Of a stretch of DNA of 64,000 bases, positions 35,819 to 45,403 are shown in pieces. Origin of the DNA: Bradyrhizobium sp. AUGA SZCCT0158 (GTDB lineage: Bacteria > Pseudomonadota > Alphaproteobacteria > Rhizobiales > Xanthobacteraceae); NCBI RefSeq assembly GCF_018130065.1, contig NZ_JAFCME010000013.1, positions 62,001 through 126,000 on the forward strand, in the 5' to 3' direction. Position 1 is the stretch's first letter; each line of letters starts with the position of its first letter. The notes under the pieces were generated by a model, which was given only the letters and a program-made list of their open reading frames with translations, made no database searches and was not told where the DNA came from. Both the position numbers and the translations under genes were made by a program.

Positions 35819-36142
35819 CTATATCCATCGCCAGCCGCAAACGCGGCGCCCGCGGTGCCAATAACAGACCCAACGGCGCCGGCGGTGACGGTGGATTGGG
35901 CGCCGTCGCGGCGGACGTGCCTCAGGGCGCGGGGGCGGCCGGCGGGTGGCGGCCTGAACACGTACCGTGAGATCATCCGTCTCGCCGGCAGGATCCTTGC
36001 TGCCGAGATCTTTGCCGAGGTCCTTCTGTGGCGCGAGGGGCATGGCCTCGACCACGGCCGGCAGCGAACTTGCGGCCAAACCCGCGGCTGCGGCCACACA
36101 CAAAATGCCCCGTAATACGCTGCGACGCTCGATTGCATCCAT
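35819..36142 (-). CDS. Small secreted Pro/Arg-rich protein with Tat-like signal (107 aa)
   Basis: MDAIERRSVLRGILCVAAAA is a twin-arginine-like signal followed by cleavage near VEA. The mature part contains KDLGKDLGSKDPAGETDD, a proline/arginine-rich stretch and the Trp/Cys-containing end WVCYWHRGRRVCGWRW. AGGAG precedes the ATG at 36142. Similar Arg/Trp-tailed secreted proteins recur in Bradyrhizobium; function unknown. Two cysteines in the tail could form a disulfide. Confidence 0.72.
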   Translation of the reverse strand: MDAIERRSVLRGILCVAAAAGLAASSLPAVVEAMPLAPQKDLGKDLGSKDPAGETDDLTVRVQAATRRPPPRPEARPPRRRPIHRHRRRRWVCYWHRGRRVCGWRWI

Positions 36143-36213
36143 TGGGCTCACTCCTTTGACCGGCGCCTTGTTATTTTTTCTCCGCGGAGAAACACACGTC
36201 TCGCAATCGGTGA

Positions 36214-37866
36214 TCAGGTCGATTTCGCGCCTTCGACCGCGGGGTCGTCACTTGGGATTTCTCCCGGCAGGTAATTCGGGAGCTGTCCGGCCGGAAACAC
36301 CGCGAGCAAGGCGAGGCCGGCCATGATGAGCAGGCCGATCTTCAACGCGCGCAGCCGCGCCTCCGTGTTCACGCGCACCGCTTCCTGCACCTGCTGCGGC
36401 GTGGCGGTAGTGTTCTCCATCACGGTCCGCAGGCGCTCGTTGCTGACGAACGTGATGTTGTTGAGATCGACCTGGCTCTGCAGTTCTTTCGGCAGATCCG
36501 GATTTGCGGCGATGCTGCTGACGGCGATCGTGCTCAGGAGGCCGACAAGAAGCGCGCCGGCGATGGCCGTTCCGACGGCCGCGGCAAGATTTTGCGTGGT
36601 GCCGCGCGCCGATCCGACGTCGCCTGCCAGTGCCTTGGGCGAGGCGGTGACCAATACGTTAAACAGCAGCGTGACCAGCGAACCCTGGCCGATACCGAAC
36701 AGGACGAGGCCGAACAGCACGGGAATCTCGCTCCAGTCGTTCCGCACCACGAACGCGAGCCACACCAGTGCAATCGTGCAAAGGGCGAAGCCATAGCGGC
36801 CGATCTGGCGGGGTGTCAGTTTGTCGTAGACGTTGACGATCAGCATCGCCGTGAAGAACACCGTGAGATTGAACGGCATCATCGCGATCGCGGTCGCGAG
36901 AGGGGAGCGGCCCTGTACGATTTGAATGTACAACGGCACGGAAAAGTTAAGCGCCGCCTCCAGTGCGACCACGGCAAACAGCCCGTAGACCGCCGCGCGT
37001 TCCTGCGGCGAGTCGATCACCTCGAGGGCAAGCAGCGGCGTCTTCCCGGCCGCCTGGCGCCGATGCGTCCAGATCAGAAAGGCCTGGCCGAGTACGATAC
37101 CCAGAACGATCATGACCGGCGCAGGCGAAAGGCCGAGCAGGTCGAACGGCGCATTGGATGTTGCGAGCGCCAGACCCCAGCCGTTCAGGTTATTGAAGCC
37201 GAAACTGATGAGGATGATGGCTGTTGCCGCCAGCACAACGCCTGTGACATCGATCTGCACGTCCGGCCGTCCGCGGTCGGGCCTGAGGCGGAAGCTCAAA
37301 ACGAAAACAATGGCGGAGGCGGCGATCAGGATTCCGAACGCCGGACGCCAGCCGATATATGTGCCGAGGACGCCGCCAATGATGAATGCCAGCACGCCGG
37401 CAGCGGCCCGCGCCGAACCAGGCGCACCCACGGCGGTCGCCTGCTGGCGCCCGGTATAATTCTCGGCGATCAGCGCCACCAGCGATGGCACGATCACGGC
37501 CCCTGCCGCGCCGCAAAGCGCCTGGGCCGTGATCATCAGGGGCGCGGTGGGGCTGAATGTCATCAGTATCTGCGCGGCACAGAACAGGACGACGGCGGCG
37601 CGGAAGACCTGGGCGGCGCCGAACCGCTGGGCGAGTTTCGCGCCCAGCATCACGAAGCCGGCCACCAGCATGGAGTAGGCCACGATGCCGGTCGCCACCG
37701 TCGTCGGCGGGACGCCGAAGCTCTGCACCATGCCTCCCATCGCGACCGGCAGCGAAGCGACGTTGAAGGACATGATCATCTGGCCGAACGCAATGGCGAT
37801 CATCGGCACCCATGACGCCTGCGCGTCGTCGCGGATGTCGCCGATTGAAATCGAGTGCGTTGCCAT
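36214..37866 (-). CDS. MFS transporter, DHA2 (14-helix) drug-efflux type
   Basis: 550 aa with about fourteen hydrophobic segments. MIAIAFGQMIMSFNVASLPV is helix 1, AKLAQRFGAAQVFRAAVV the loop 2-3 motif and IGWRPAFGILIAASAIVFVL the region after helix 5, as in EmrB/QacA exporters. A long soluble loop near the C-terminus (about 450-520, NPDLPKELQSQVDLNNI) is typical of this group. The substrate is unknown. The glutaminase gene ends 72 bp upstream in the same direction, so an operon is possible. Confidence 0.9.
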   Translation of the reverse strand: MATHSISIGDIRDDAQASWVPMIAIAFGQMIMSFNVASLPVAMGGMVQSFGVPPTTVATGIVAYSMLVAGFVMLGAKLAQRFGAAQVFRAAVVLFCAAQILMTFSPTAPLMITAQALCGAAGAVIVPSLVALIAENYTGRQQATAVGAPGSARAAAGVLAFIIGGVLGTYIGWRPAFGILIAASAIVFVLSFRLRPDRGRPDVQIDVTGVVLAATAIILISFGFNNLNGWGLALATSNAPFDLLGLSPAPVMIVLGIVLGQAFLIWTHRRQAAGKTPLLALEVIDSPQERAAVYGLFAVVALEAALNFSVPLYIQIVQGRSPLATAIAMMPFNLTVFFTAMLIVNVYDKLTPRQIGRYGFALCTIALVWLAFVVRNDWSEIPVLFGLVLFGIGQGSLVTLLFNVLVTASPKALAGDVGSARGTTQNLAAAVGTAIAGALLVGLLSTIAVSSIAANPDLPKELQSQVDLNNITFVSNERLRTVMENTTATPQQVQEAVRVNTEARLRALKIGLLIMAGLALLAVFPAGQLPNYLPGEIPSDDPAVEGAKST

Positions 37867-37938
37867 GGCGTCCTCCGGCTTGCTCGGTTCCGGATCGGTC
37901 GGGTCTTACGGCCCGCCCCAATCCCTTTGGCATCTGAT

Positions 37939-38937
37939 TCATTCTTCCGGTTGCGACACGAACAGATCCATTCCCAGCCGCTGTGACAGGAATTTTGCGG
38001 CGAGCTGTCCCTTGACGCTGTTGCCTGCAGCGTCGAGCGGGGGAGCAAAGGTTCCGAAGCCGCCTTTACCCGGGGAAACGGCGACGATGCCGCCACCGAT
38101 TCCGCTCTTTCCGGGCAGGCCGATGTCGTAAAGCCAATCGCCAGAAGTCTCGTACAGTCCGGCGGTGATCATCACCGCCAGCGCGTAATGGCAGACAGCA
38201 GGATCGACCACGCGTTCTCTGGTGATCGGATTGACGCCGCCGTCAGCCAGCGTCGCGCCCATGACCGCGAGGTCCCGGGCGCTGACGTTGAGCGAGCACT
38301 GCCTCGTGTAGAGGTCGGTCGCTTCCTTTGCGTCGCAATAGATCCGATCAAAACTCTGCAGCAGGCGGGCAATGCTGCGGTTGCGGAAGTTGGTATCCGA
38401 CGCCGAGGCGTAAACCTCTTTATTCAGCGGTAGCGTTCGCCCTGCGAAACGCGACAATCCGTCGTGGATGAATTGCCATCGTTCTTCCGCGGTCGAACCG
38501 GGCGCAAGGCTCGTCGTTGCAATGGCGCCCGCATTGACCATCGGGTTGGTCCGGCCGCTGCCGTGCTCGATGGCGGCGAGGGAGTTGAAAGCAAGGCCAG
38601 TGGCGTTTGCTCCAAGCTTGTCGCGCGCTTCTTCCGGTCCGATCGTCTCGCAGATCAGCGCGAACACGAACGGTTTCGACACGCTCATGATCGAGAATTC
38701 GTAGTCGGTGTCCCCGGCGGCATAGACGCGTCCGCTGGTGCCGACGACGCAGACCCCAAACAGATCACTGGGGATCCTGGCCAGCGCGGGATAGACTTGC
38801 GAGTTTTCGCCGTCGCTGTTCGATTTGAAGCGCCGCTGCGCTTCGGACACGAGTGCCTGAACCGTCTCTGGCTCAGGCAGATGCCCTGTCGAAACATATG
38901 GCCGCTCGGCTTGTTGCGTGATCGATGGCGAGTCCAT
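37939..38937 (-). CDS. glsA: Glutaminase (serine-dependent beta-lactamase fold)
   Basis: 332 aa; hydrolyses glutamine to glutamate and ammonia. The Ser-x-x-Lys motif is in FSIMSVSKPFVFAL; HGSGRTNPMVNAGAIAT and YTRQCSLNVSARDLAVMGAT are family blocks, and GLPGKSGIGGGIVAVSPGKG is the C-terminal signature. AGGAGGAG precedes the ATG at 38937. In enterobacteria an acid-induced glutaminase uses ammonia release to raise internal pH; the nearby HdeD-family gene makes that role attractive here, but no glutamate antiporter is seen. Confidence 0.95.
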   Translation of the reverse strand: MDSPSITQQAERPYVSTGHLPEPETVQALVSEAQRRFKSNSDGENSQVYPALARIPSDLFGVCVVGTSGRVYAAGDTDYEFSIMSVSKPFVFALICETIGPEEARDKLGANATGLAFNSLAAIEHGSGRTNPMVNAGAIATTSLAPGSTAEERWQFIHDGLSRFAGRTLPLNKEVYASASDTNFRNRSIARLLQSFDRIYCDAKEATDLYTRQCSLNVSARDLAVMGATLADGGVNPITRERVVDPAVCHYALAVMITAGLYETSGDWLYDIGLPGKSGIGGGIVAVSPGKGGFGTFAPPLDAAGNSVKGQLAAKFLSQRLGMDLFVSQPEE

Positions 38938-39110
38938 GGGACTCCTCCTCAATCCTGTTTATACGATCCCGCTCGTGGGTGCCGGGACGTCGGCAACGTT
39001 GGCTGCTCATTGAGCAAGCGATCACGTGGGATCTTTTCAGCTCTTCTTATTCGGCCCGACAAACAAGCGCTCGTAAGTGCACGGAGTCAAGCATACAACC
39101 TGACGCAGTA

Positions 39111-39191
39111 GTTTGCGCATCGTGTGCTTCGTCATAAAAAGTTGTAGCAAATCCGCCCAACGCGATGGCTCAAACTGCACATGCCGGGAAC
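39111..39191. repeat. Imperfect direct repeat, copy 1
   Basis: GTTTGCG, GTGTGCTT, AAAAAGTTGTAGCAAAT and AACTGCA occur in the same order and spacing as in 39706-39786, roughly three-quarters identical by eye. This copy lies upstream of the glutaminase gene; the other lies upstream of the collagen-like gene. The rest of 38938-39233 has no supported gene. Confidence 0.5.
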
Positions 39192-39233
39192 TAAGTCGCG
39201 CCACGTCCATGCCGGCGGCAGGCACCGAAGCCG

Positions 39234-39628
39234 CTAGTTTCCCTTCGGCCCGGCTGGGCCCATAGGTCCTGCGGGGCCTGGAGGACCTGCCGGACCGGGC
39301 GGCCCAGCAGGTCCGGGAAGGCCGCAGTTCTGTATCACCACGTCTCTCGTATCCGGCCCGGACGTGATCTTCACGATACAAGTAGAGGGGAATTCTGCTC
39401 CGATCCCCTGAAACCACCCGTCGATGTGCTCTCCACCTGCACCGTTTTAGTTGGGTTGATTTTGATCTCCACATTGGGTTCGCGCGGTCGCCTGACCCGT
39501 CCGGCGACAACCAACTCGCCTCGCGATATGGTGGCGGTCGTGATCAAGATTTCCGCCTGGGCATTTCCGCTCAACGTGACCAGACAAGCGGTCGAAGCAA
39601 CTGCCGTGCCGATAAGCTTTGTGCGCAT
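39234..39628 (-). pseudogene. Secreted collagen-like protein gene, frameshifted
   Basis: Starts MRTKLIGTAVASTACLVTLS with a signal peptide ending AQA, after AAGGGAGA. The frame runs through RVRRPREPNVEIKINPTK to STSTGGF, then meets a stop at 39371. In another frame, entered near 39405-39415, the protein continues GAEFPSTCIVKITSGPDTRD, then GLPGPAGPPGPAGPPGPAG and a Lys-Gly-Asn end at 39234. That Gly-Pro-Pro tail is collagen-like. The two halves join naturally, so a single-base indel or sequencing error split the gene. No slippery heptamer was seen at the junction. Confidence 0.75.
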
Positions 39629-39705
39629 AGCAAGTCTCCCTTGCCGTTTGTAATGCGGGACTTGATCACTAGCGCTCAATGTTAGCGGTGCTATCGAATG
39701 GAAGG

Positions 39706-39786
39706 GTTTGCGGCTTGTGTGCTTTGCTACAAAAGTTTGTGACAAATTACGGGATCCGGTGGCGCTAACTGCATATTCGTCGAAAC
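39706..39786. repeat. Imperfect direct repeat, copy 2
   Basis: The partner of 39111-39191, sharing TTTGCG, TTGTGTGCTT, AAAAGTTTGT, CAAAT, TGGCGCTAACTGCA and GAAAC in order. It sits 78 bp upstream of the collagen-like gene and may carry its control region. Confidence 0.5.
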
Positions 39787-39904
39787 TTAGAATGTGTGTC
39801 GCGAGGCGGAGGAGCGGCGCCGGGGGGAGCGGATGCGCGTTGGTATTCCGTCGAGAGGCTGGTAGCGTCGGTTAAGCAGCAGGCACTCCTATCGCGGATG
39901 CAAG

Positions 39905-41698
39905 ATGCGCGCTCCGATCATGACGCGGCTGACCGCGGAACCTGATTCAACTCCTTCTCAGGACGGCTCGCTGGTCGATCCGCGCCAGGGCGATATCGAG
40001 GACGACGCCTCCAGCCCCGGACAGAGATCGCTGCTTGCGATCGCCGGCAGTCTGCTGGTTGAAATCAGTCTGCCGAAACTGCTGTTCGCCTGGACCGTCT
40101 CGCTGCTGTTGCCGGCGGTGCTGCTCGGTCTCGCGCCATTGATCGCGACGGCCTGGTTCTCATCCTTATCCGAACACGTTCTGGAACTGACCGGGATAGG
40201 CGCTGCGCTGGTGCTCGTCACGGTCATCGCGCTCGGATGGTTCGGATGGCGGCCGCTATTCCGGGCCGCTGAGACGAATTTCTGGTCGCTCAATGCGCTC
40301 GCCGTCCAGCCCGGTTACGCGTTTGGCCGCGAAGCGCTGCGGCACTTGGCGGAACTGATGTTCGGCAGGAACGCCGACGCGGCGGGGCGGGCACGGTTGC
40401 GTGCGGCGAGCTCCGCCGGCGCCGGCATTATGCTCTGCCTATGTGCGGCGGCAGTCGCGATTCTCGTTTGGCCTTTCTCGCGGTGGATCGGTTCGGTGTC
40501 CGACCTTGTGCTTCTGCACCGCCTGATCGTTCCGACGTTGGCCAATGCGGTCATATTGGTATCGGGTTATCTCGCATTCGCGTCGCTGGTCTGGGGCTTT
40601 GCGGATGCCAGCATGGATCAGCCGCTGGATCTTCCCGGATTCGACGACGCGCCGTCCGGTTGCCGGACCTGGCGTGTCGCGCATCTGTCGGACCTTCACG
40701 TGATCGGCGAGCGATATGGCTTCCGCATCGAGAGCGGACGTGGCGGCCCGCGTGGTAACCAGCGCCTTGCGCGGCTGATGGTCCGTCTTGCGGCGATCCA
40801 CGCCGCTGACCCGCTCGACCTCATCCTTGTGACCGGAGACATGACCGACGCCGGCCGCGCAACGGAATGGGCCGAATTCCTCGACGTGGTGGCGCAGCAT
40901 CGTGAACTCGCGGCTCTCATGGTCATGCTGCCCGGCAATCACGATGTGAACATCGTCGACCGCGCCAATCCGGCCCGGCTCGATTTGCCGTTCAGCCCCG
41001 GCAAGCGGCTGCGACAGATGCGAACGTTGTCGGCAATCGCAGCGGTGCAGGGGGAGCGCGTGCATGTCGTCGACGACGCAGGAAAGCCGGCAGCCACCCT
41101 CAACGAGGCGCTGGCGTCGCATCGAAAGCGGATCGCCGCCTTTGCCGAACGCGGTGGCTTGCGCCGCGCCGCCGGGCTGGTCGGGCTGTTCGACGACCTG
41201 TTTCCGATGCTGTTGCCACCCGATCGGGAAGACGGATTAGGCGTCCTGATCCTGAACTCCAACGCCGATACGCATTTTTCTTTCACCAATGCGCTCGGAT
41301 TGGTTTCCGTAGAACAGATGCGCCGGCTCGCGGCGGTGCTGGGTCGTTTTCCCCGTGCGCAATGGATCGTCGCGCTGCATCATCATCTGATAGAATATCC
41401 GATGCCGGTTGCGAATTTTTCCGAACGCATTGGAACCGCGCTTGTCAATGGCAGCTGGTTCGTTCGCAAACTCAGGCCTTTCGCGAAGCGGGCCGTAGTC
41501 ATGCACGGCCATCGTCATATCGATTGGATCGGCGCCTGCGGTGCGCTGAAGATCATCTCTGCACCGTCGCCTGTCATGGGCGGCCCTGACGCCAAACCGA
41601 CGCATTTTCTGATCCATACGCTGGCCGCTGGTGCAAGCGGGCAGCTCTGTCTGCTCCCGCCGCAGCGCGTCGAGATCGCCGGCGAGACCGGCGGTTAG
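39905..41698 (+). CDS. Membrane-anchored metallophosphoesterase
   Basis: 597 aa. Four hydrophobic segments between about residues 55 and 230 anchor the protein. From about 255 a calcineurin-like domain shows all metal motifs: HLSDLHVIG, VTGDMTDAG, LPGNHDVN, ALHHHLIEYP and VMHGHRHIDW. It should cleave a phosphoester (nucleotide, lipid or protein) at the membrane. The start at 39905 or 39920 cannot be resolved. Its stop overlaps the convergent AI-2E gene stop by four bases. Confidence 0.9.
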   Translation: MRAPIMTRLTAEPDSTPSQDGSLVDPRQGDIEDDASSPGQRSLLAIAGSLLVEISLPKLLFAWTVSLLLPAVLLGLAPLIATAWFSSLSEHVLELTGIGAALVLVTVIALGWFGWRPLFRAAETNFWSLNALAVQPGYAFGREALRHLAELMFGRNADAAGRARLRAASSAGAGIMLCLCAAAVAILVWPFSRWIGSVSDLVLLHRLIVPTLANAVILVSGYLAFASLVWGFADASMDQPLDLPGFDDAPSGCRTWRVAHLSDLHVIGERYGFRIESGRGGPRGNQRLARLMVRLAAIHAADPLDLILVTGDMTDAGRATEWAEFLDVVAQHRELAALMVMLPGNHDVNIVDRANPARLDLPFSPGKRLRQMRTLSAIAAVQGERVHVVDDAGKPAATLNEALASHRKRIAAFAERGGLRRAAGLVGLFDDLFPMLLPPDREDGLGVLILNSNADTHFSFTNALGLVSVEQMRRLAAVLGRFPRAQWIVALHHHLIEYPMPVANFSERIGTALVNGSWFVRKLRPFAKRAVVMHGHRHIDWIGACGALKIISAPSPVMGGPDAKPTHFLIHTLAAGASGQLCLLPPQRVEIAGETGG

Positions 41699-42717
41699 CT
41701 TTTTTCGACACTTAATTGCTTCGATCCGCCGAGCAGATCGGCTATCCAGCGGCTTGACGGATGCTGGGCGCAGAAGGTGAGGATCGCGAGTGCGATCGGC
41801 ACGCCGATAAAGGTTCCGAACAGGCCCCACTGAAAAGTCCAGAAAAAGATCGCGAACAACACCACCAAAGGCGATATCGCAAGCATGCTGCCGGCAACGC
41901 GCGGCTCGACATAGCTGCCGACCACGAACTGGATGATGTTGAGGCACGCGAAGAGGGCAAGAACGGCTTGCCAGCTCTCAAATTGCGTCATCGCCAGCAA
42001 AGTGGGAAACAGCGTTGCGATGAAGGGGCCGATAAAGGGGATGTAGTTCAGCGCGAAGGCGATCACGCCCCACTCCAGCGCGAACGGCAATCCGGTGATC
42101 CAGGCGAACACACCCACGAGCAGGCCGGTGATGGCGCTCATCTGCGTCCGAACCAGGAGGTATTTACGGAATTTGGCCGCGGTCGCCGCGCTGCCGTCCA
42201 GCAGCACGCGCGCAACCTCGGGCTTGCCGAGCGTCTCGATCCTTCGTCTTGCATCCTCTACTTCCAGAAGTCCCAGCACGACATAGACAAGTGCGATCAC
42301 CCAGAAGCTGAGTGTGGTATTGACGCGGCCGGTGACGAACTGCGTTGTGCGCATCAGCCACGTGACGTTGAAATGCTCGGCCCACAAGCCGGCGACGGAG
42401 ACGCCATGGCCGTCGAGCCACGTCACCATGGCGCCATAAAGCGCCTGATAGCGCACCGTATCGGCCATGAGTGATCGTCCCACCCGCCCAAAGCCCCAGG
42501 CCGCGAGCGAGGCGAAAGCGAGACAGACCACGATCGTGACGACGATGGTGAGCGCCAATGCCAGCAGTTTCGGCATTTTCGCCTGCAGCCGGCTCTGCAG
42601 CGGCCAGACGATCGCGATGATGAAAAGCGCCAGCGCCAAAGGCGCGAACACTGCGGTTGCCTGCCTGACAGCAGCTGCCAGCAGCACCACTGCAATGATT
42701 CCGACCGCGAACTTCAT
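41695..42717 (-). CDS. AI-2E family (PerM/TqsA-like) transporter
   Basis: About 340 aa, seven or eight hydrophobic segments. FAPLALALFIIAIVWPLQSR and the late block NYIPFIGPFIATLFPTLLAM with VLALFACLNIIQFVVGSYVE are typical of the AI-2E transporter superfamily, which includes TqsA and sodium-proton antiporter-like proteins. The ATG at 42717 was preferred to a TTG at 42750. The true substrate cannot be told. It converges on the metallophosphoesterase gene with a four-base overlap. Confidence 0.9.
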   Translation of the reverse strand: MKFAVGIIAVVLLAAAVRQATAVFAPLALALFIIAIVWPLQSRLQAKMPKLLALALTIVVTIVVCLAFASLAAWGFGRVGRSLMADTVRYQALYGAMVTWLDGHGVSVAGLWAEHFNVTWLMRTTQFVTGRVNTTLSFWVIALVYVVLGLLEVEDARRRIETLGKPEVARVLLDGSAATAAKFRKYLLVRTQMSAITGLLVGVFAWITGLPFALEWGVIAFALNYIPFIGPFIATLFPTLLAMTQFESWQAVLALFACLNIIQFVVGSYVEPRVAGSMLAISPLVVLFAIFFWTFQWGLFGTFIGVPIALAILTFCAQHPSSRWIADLLGGSKQLSVEKS

Positions 42718-42848
42718 GCGACGCCTGCTAGGCTCATTACCGGCGGGCAACTAGTAGCGAAATTCAGAGCAGGCATCCAATCCCAATTACCAAGGGGTGG
42801 CATGCACCGGGCAAGTGAAACGACGGCCTTGAATCCGGATCGCGAAGG

Positions 42849-43661
42849 CTAGATCCGGGCGAAGATGACATGGGCCTGGATCTTGGCCGATATCTCGCCG
42901 CTGCCATGCTTGACGGCAATGACAGAGGCCGCATGGTCGGTTGCGGCTTCCAGCCGGTCCGGACCCCGCGCTTCGATCTCGTTGCGCAGCGGGGTTCCCT
43001 GGCAATAGGCCAGCGCGACATGGCGGGCAGAGGGAGCGCGGCTTTGCGCTTCCCTTGTTTCGATCGTCACGTCGGTAAAGCCGGCTTTCGCCAGATCGCT
43101 GCGGATCAGCGCGGTGTCGTGATAGCCGTGGGGCGTTCGGGCCATGAAGCGGGGAGGGTCGTTTGGAAAGAACGTCGCGAGGGCGTCGGTGACGTCGCTG
43201 GCGAAGACGTTCTCTTCGATGCGATCCCAGGCGTTGAAGAGGAAACAGCCGCCGGGCCTCAGAACCCGGCGGGCTTCGCGGTAGCCGGACGGGCGATCGG
43301 GAAGAAACATGACGCCGAACTGGCAGCAGACGAGATCGAACGCGGCGTCCTCGAACGGCAGCGCCTGCGCATCCGCCTTTTGCCAGATGATGCGGCTGTC
43401 CGCGCCTTGTCTTGATTTCGCATAATCCAGCATCGGCTGATTGAGGTCGGTGACGACGTACCTGGCATCGGGCGACAGCAGTGGCGCCAGCGCGCGCGTG
43501 ACCACGCCGCTGCCGGCAGCGGTTTCCAGCACGGACTTCGGCGCCAATGCGCTTGCGCGCCGTGAAATGTCCTGCGCGTAGCTCTCGAAGATCAACGGAA
43601 CCATATGGCGATCATAGTTTTCCGGAATCGAGCCTGCGAACAGCTTGTCGGTTTCCGACAT
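42849..43661 (-). CDS. SAM-dependent class I methyltransferase
   Basis: 270 aa. Motif I VLETAAGSGVVTRALAP binds SAM; DLNQPMLDYAKSR is motif II, QALPFEDAAFDLVCCQFGVM motif III/IV and EARRVLRPGGCFLF the post-motif. This is the UbiE/MenG-like methyltransferase_11 type. Substrate unknown. GGAGA precedes the ATG at 43661. It diverges from the peptide-binding protein gene that begins 107 bp away. Confidence 0.92.
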   Translation of the reverse strand: MSETDKLFAGSIPENYDRHMVPLIFESYAQDISRRASALAPKSVLETAAGSGVVTRALAPLLSPDARYVVTDLNQPMLDYAKSRQGADSRIIWQKADAQALPFEDAAFDLVCCQFGVMFLPDRPSGYREARRVLRPGGCFLFNAWDRIEENVFASDVTDALATFFPNDPPRFMARTPHGYHDTALIRSDLAKAGFTDVTIETREAQSRAPSARHVALAYCQGTPLRNEIEARGPDRLEAATDHAASVIAVKHGSGEISAKIQAHVIFARI

Positions 43662-43768
43662 CGCGGTCTCCTGCGTTGCGCATGGTGGTTTTGCTTGCAG
43701 TCTTGTCTCGCGGCCCTATAGATTTTGGCAGCTCTAAAGAAAAAAGAAAACATTCTGGGAGGCGGAAA

Positions 43769-45379
43769 TTGCGCGCCATTTGCTCCGGCAGGTTGAAATT
43801 CGCTTTCCCAGTGCTCTTGTGCATTGCGCTATGCGCCGCAGGTCCCGCCGCCGCGCAGAAGAAGGGCGGCACGCTCCGGCTCTATCACAACGACAATCCG
43901 CCCTCGACGTCACTGCTTGAAGAGGCGACCATCGCCTCGGTGCTGCCGTTTGCGGCGGTGTTCAACAATCTGGTCGTGTTCGATCCGGCCAAGCCGCACG
44001 AGAGCATGGAGACCGTGATCCCTGATCTGGCCGAAAGCTGGTCCTGGGACGCCACCAACACAAAACTGACCTTCAGGCTGCGGCAGGGCGTGAAGTGGCA
44101 CGACGGCCAACCTTTCACGGCGAAAGACGTGCAGTGCACATGGCGAATGCTGATCGGCAAAACCGAGACGCAGGATTTCAGGCGCAACCCGCGCAAGGTC
44201 TGGTACACCAAGCTGCAGGACGTCAGCATCAATGGCGACCATGAGGCGACGTTCGAATTGAGCGAGCCGCAGCCGAGCCTGCCGGTGCTGCTGGCGAGCG
44301 CGTTTTCAGCCGTCTATCCCTGTCACGTGCCGCAGGCGGTGATGCGAAGCAAGCCCATCGGCACCGGGCCATTCAAGTTCGTCGAATTCAAGCGCGGCGA
44401 GTCCATGCACGTCGTGCGCAATCCGGATTACTTCAAGAAGGACCGTCCCTATCTCGACGAGATCACGGTGCGCACGATCGACAACCGCGCCACGCGGATG
44501 CTGGCCTTCTCGACCGGCGACTACGACATCACCTTTCCCTCCGACGTCAGCGTTCCCCTGCTGAAGGACATCAAGGCGCGGGCACCGAACGCGATCTGCG
44601 AGATGACCGGCACCGGCACGCAAATCAATCTGCTGGTCAATCGTGTCAACCCGCCGTTCGACAATCCCGACATTCGCAAGGCGATGTCGCTGGCGCTCGA
44701 TCGCAAGGCCTTCAATACCATCCTGATGGAAGGCAACGCGCGGCTCGGCGGCGCGATGCTGGCAAAGCCCGAGGGCGAATGGGGCATGTCGCCGGAAATG
44801 GTGTCGTCGCTGATGGGTTACGGCCCTGACACCGCCAGGAACATCTCCGAAGCGCAGGCGATCATGCAGAAGCTCGGCTACAGCGACGCCAAGCCGCTGC
44901 CGATCAAGATCCAGACCCGGAACCTGCCGACCTACCGTGACCCCGCGGTCATCCTGGCCGACCAGCTCAAGAAGATTTACATAACAGGCGAACTCGACAT
45001 CCTCGATACGCCGCGATGGTATGCGCGGCTGGCGAAGAAGGATTTTACAATCGGATTGAACGTCACCGGCGTCAGCGTCGACGATCCCGACGGCAACATC
45101 GTCGAGAACTATTCATGCAAGTCCGAACGCAACTATACCCAGTACTGCAACGCCGAAGTCGACAAGCTGCTGGCGGCGCAATCGCGCGAACTCGACAAGG
45201 AGAAGCGCAGGAAGATCGTCTGGGATATCGAGCGCATCCTGGTCGACGACGCCGCGCGCCCGATCATCCTGCACTCATCGGCCGGCAATTGCTGGCAGCC
45301 GCATGTGAAGAACTTCAAGCCGCACGACAACAGCCAGTACAACAATCTGCGGTTTGAGGATGTGTGGCTGGATAAATAA
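43769..45379 (+). CDS. Peptide/oligopeptide ABC transporter substrate-binding protein
   Basis: About 536 aa, SBP family 5 (DppA/OppA). A TTG start at 43769 is chosen: GGAGGCGGAAA precedes it and it places a signal peptide (LKFAFPVLLCIALCAAGPAA) at the N-terminus. KWHDGQPFTAKDVQCTWRML and NPPFDNPDIRKAMSLALDRK are family signatures. It collects peptides or similar compounds in the periplasm. No permease or ATPase adjoins, so it is an orphan SBP here, with a palindromic repeat directly after the stop. Confidence 0.92.
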   Translation: MRAICSGRLKFAFPVLLCIALCAAGPAAAQKKGGTLRLYHNDNPPSTSLLEEATIASVLPFAAVFNNLVVFDPAKPHESMETVIPDLAESWSWDATNTKLTFRLRQGVKWHDGQPFTAKDVQCTWRMLIGKTETQDFRRNPRKVWYTKLQDVSINGDHEATFELSEPQPSLPVLLASAFSAVYPCHVPQAVMRSKPIGTGPFKFVEFKRGESMHVVRNPDYFKKDRPYLDEITVRTIDNRATRMLAFSTGDYDITFPSDVSVPLLKDIKARAPNAICEMTGTGTQINLLVNRVNPPFDNPDIRKAMSLALDRKAFNTILMEGNARLGGAMLAKPEGEWGMSPEMVSSLMGYGPDTARNISEAQAIMQKLGYSDAKPLPIKIQTRNLPTYRDPAVILADQLKKIYITGELDILDTPRWYARLAKKDFTIGLNVTGVSVDDPDGNIVENYSCKSERNYTQYCNAEVDKLLAAQSRELDKEKRRKIVWDIERILVDDAARPIILHSSAGNCWQPHVKNFKPHDNSQYNNLRFEDVWLDK

Positions 45380-45403
45380 AATATCCGGGGCGGGGACTAT
45401 CCA

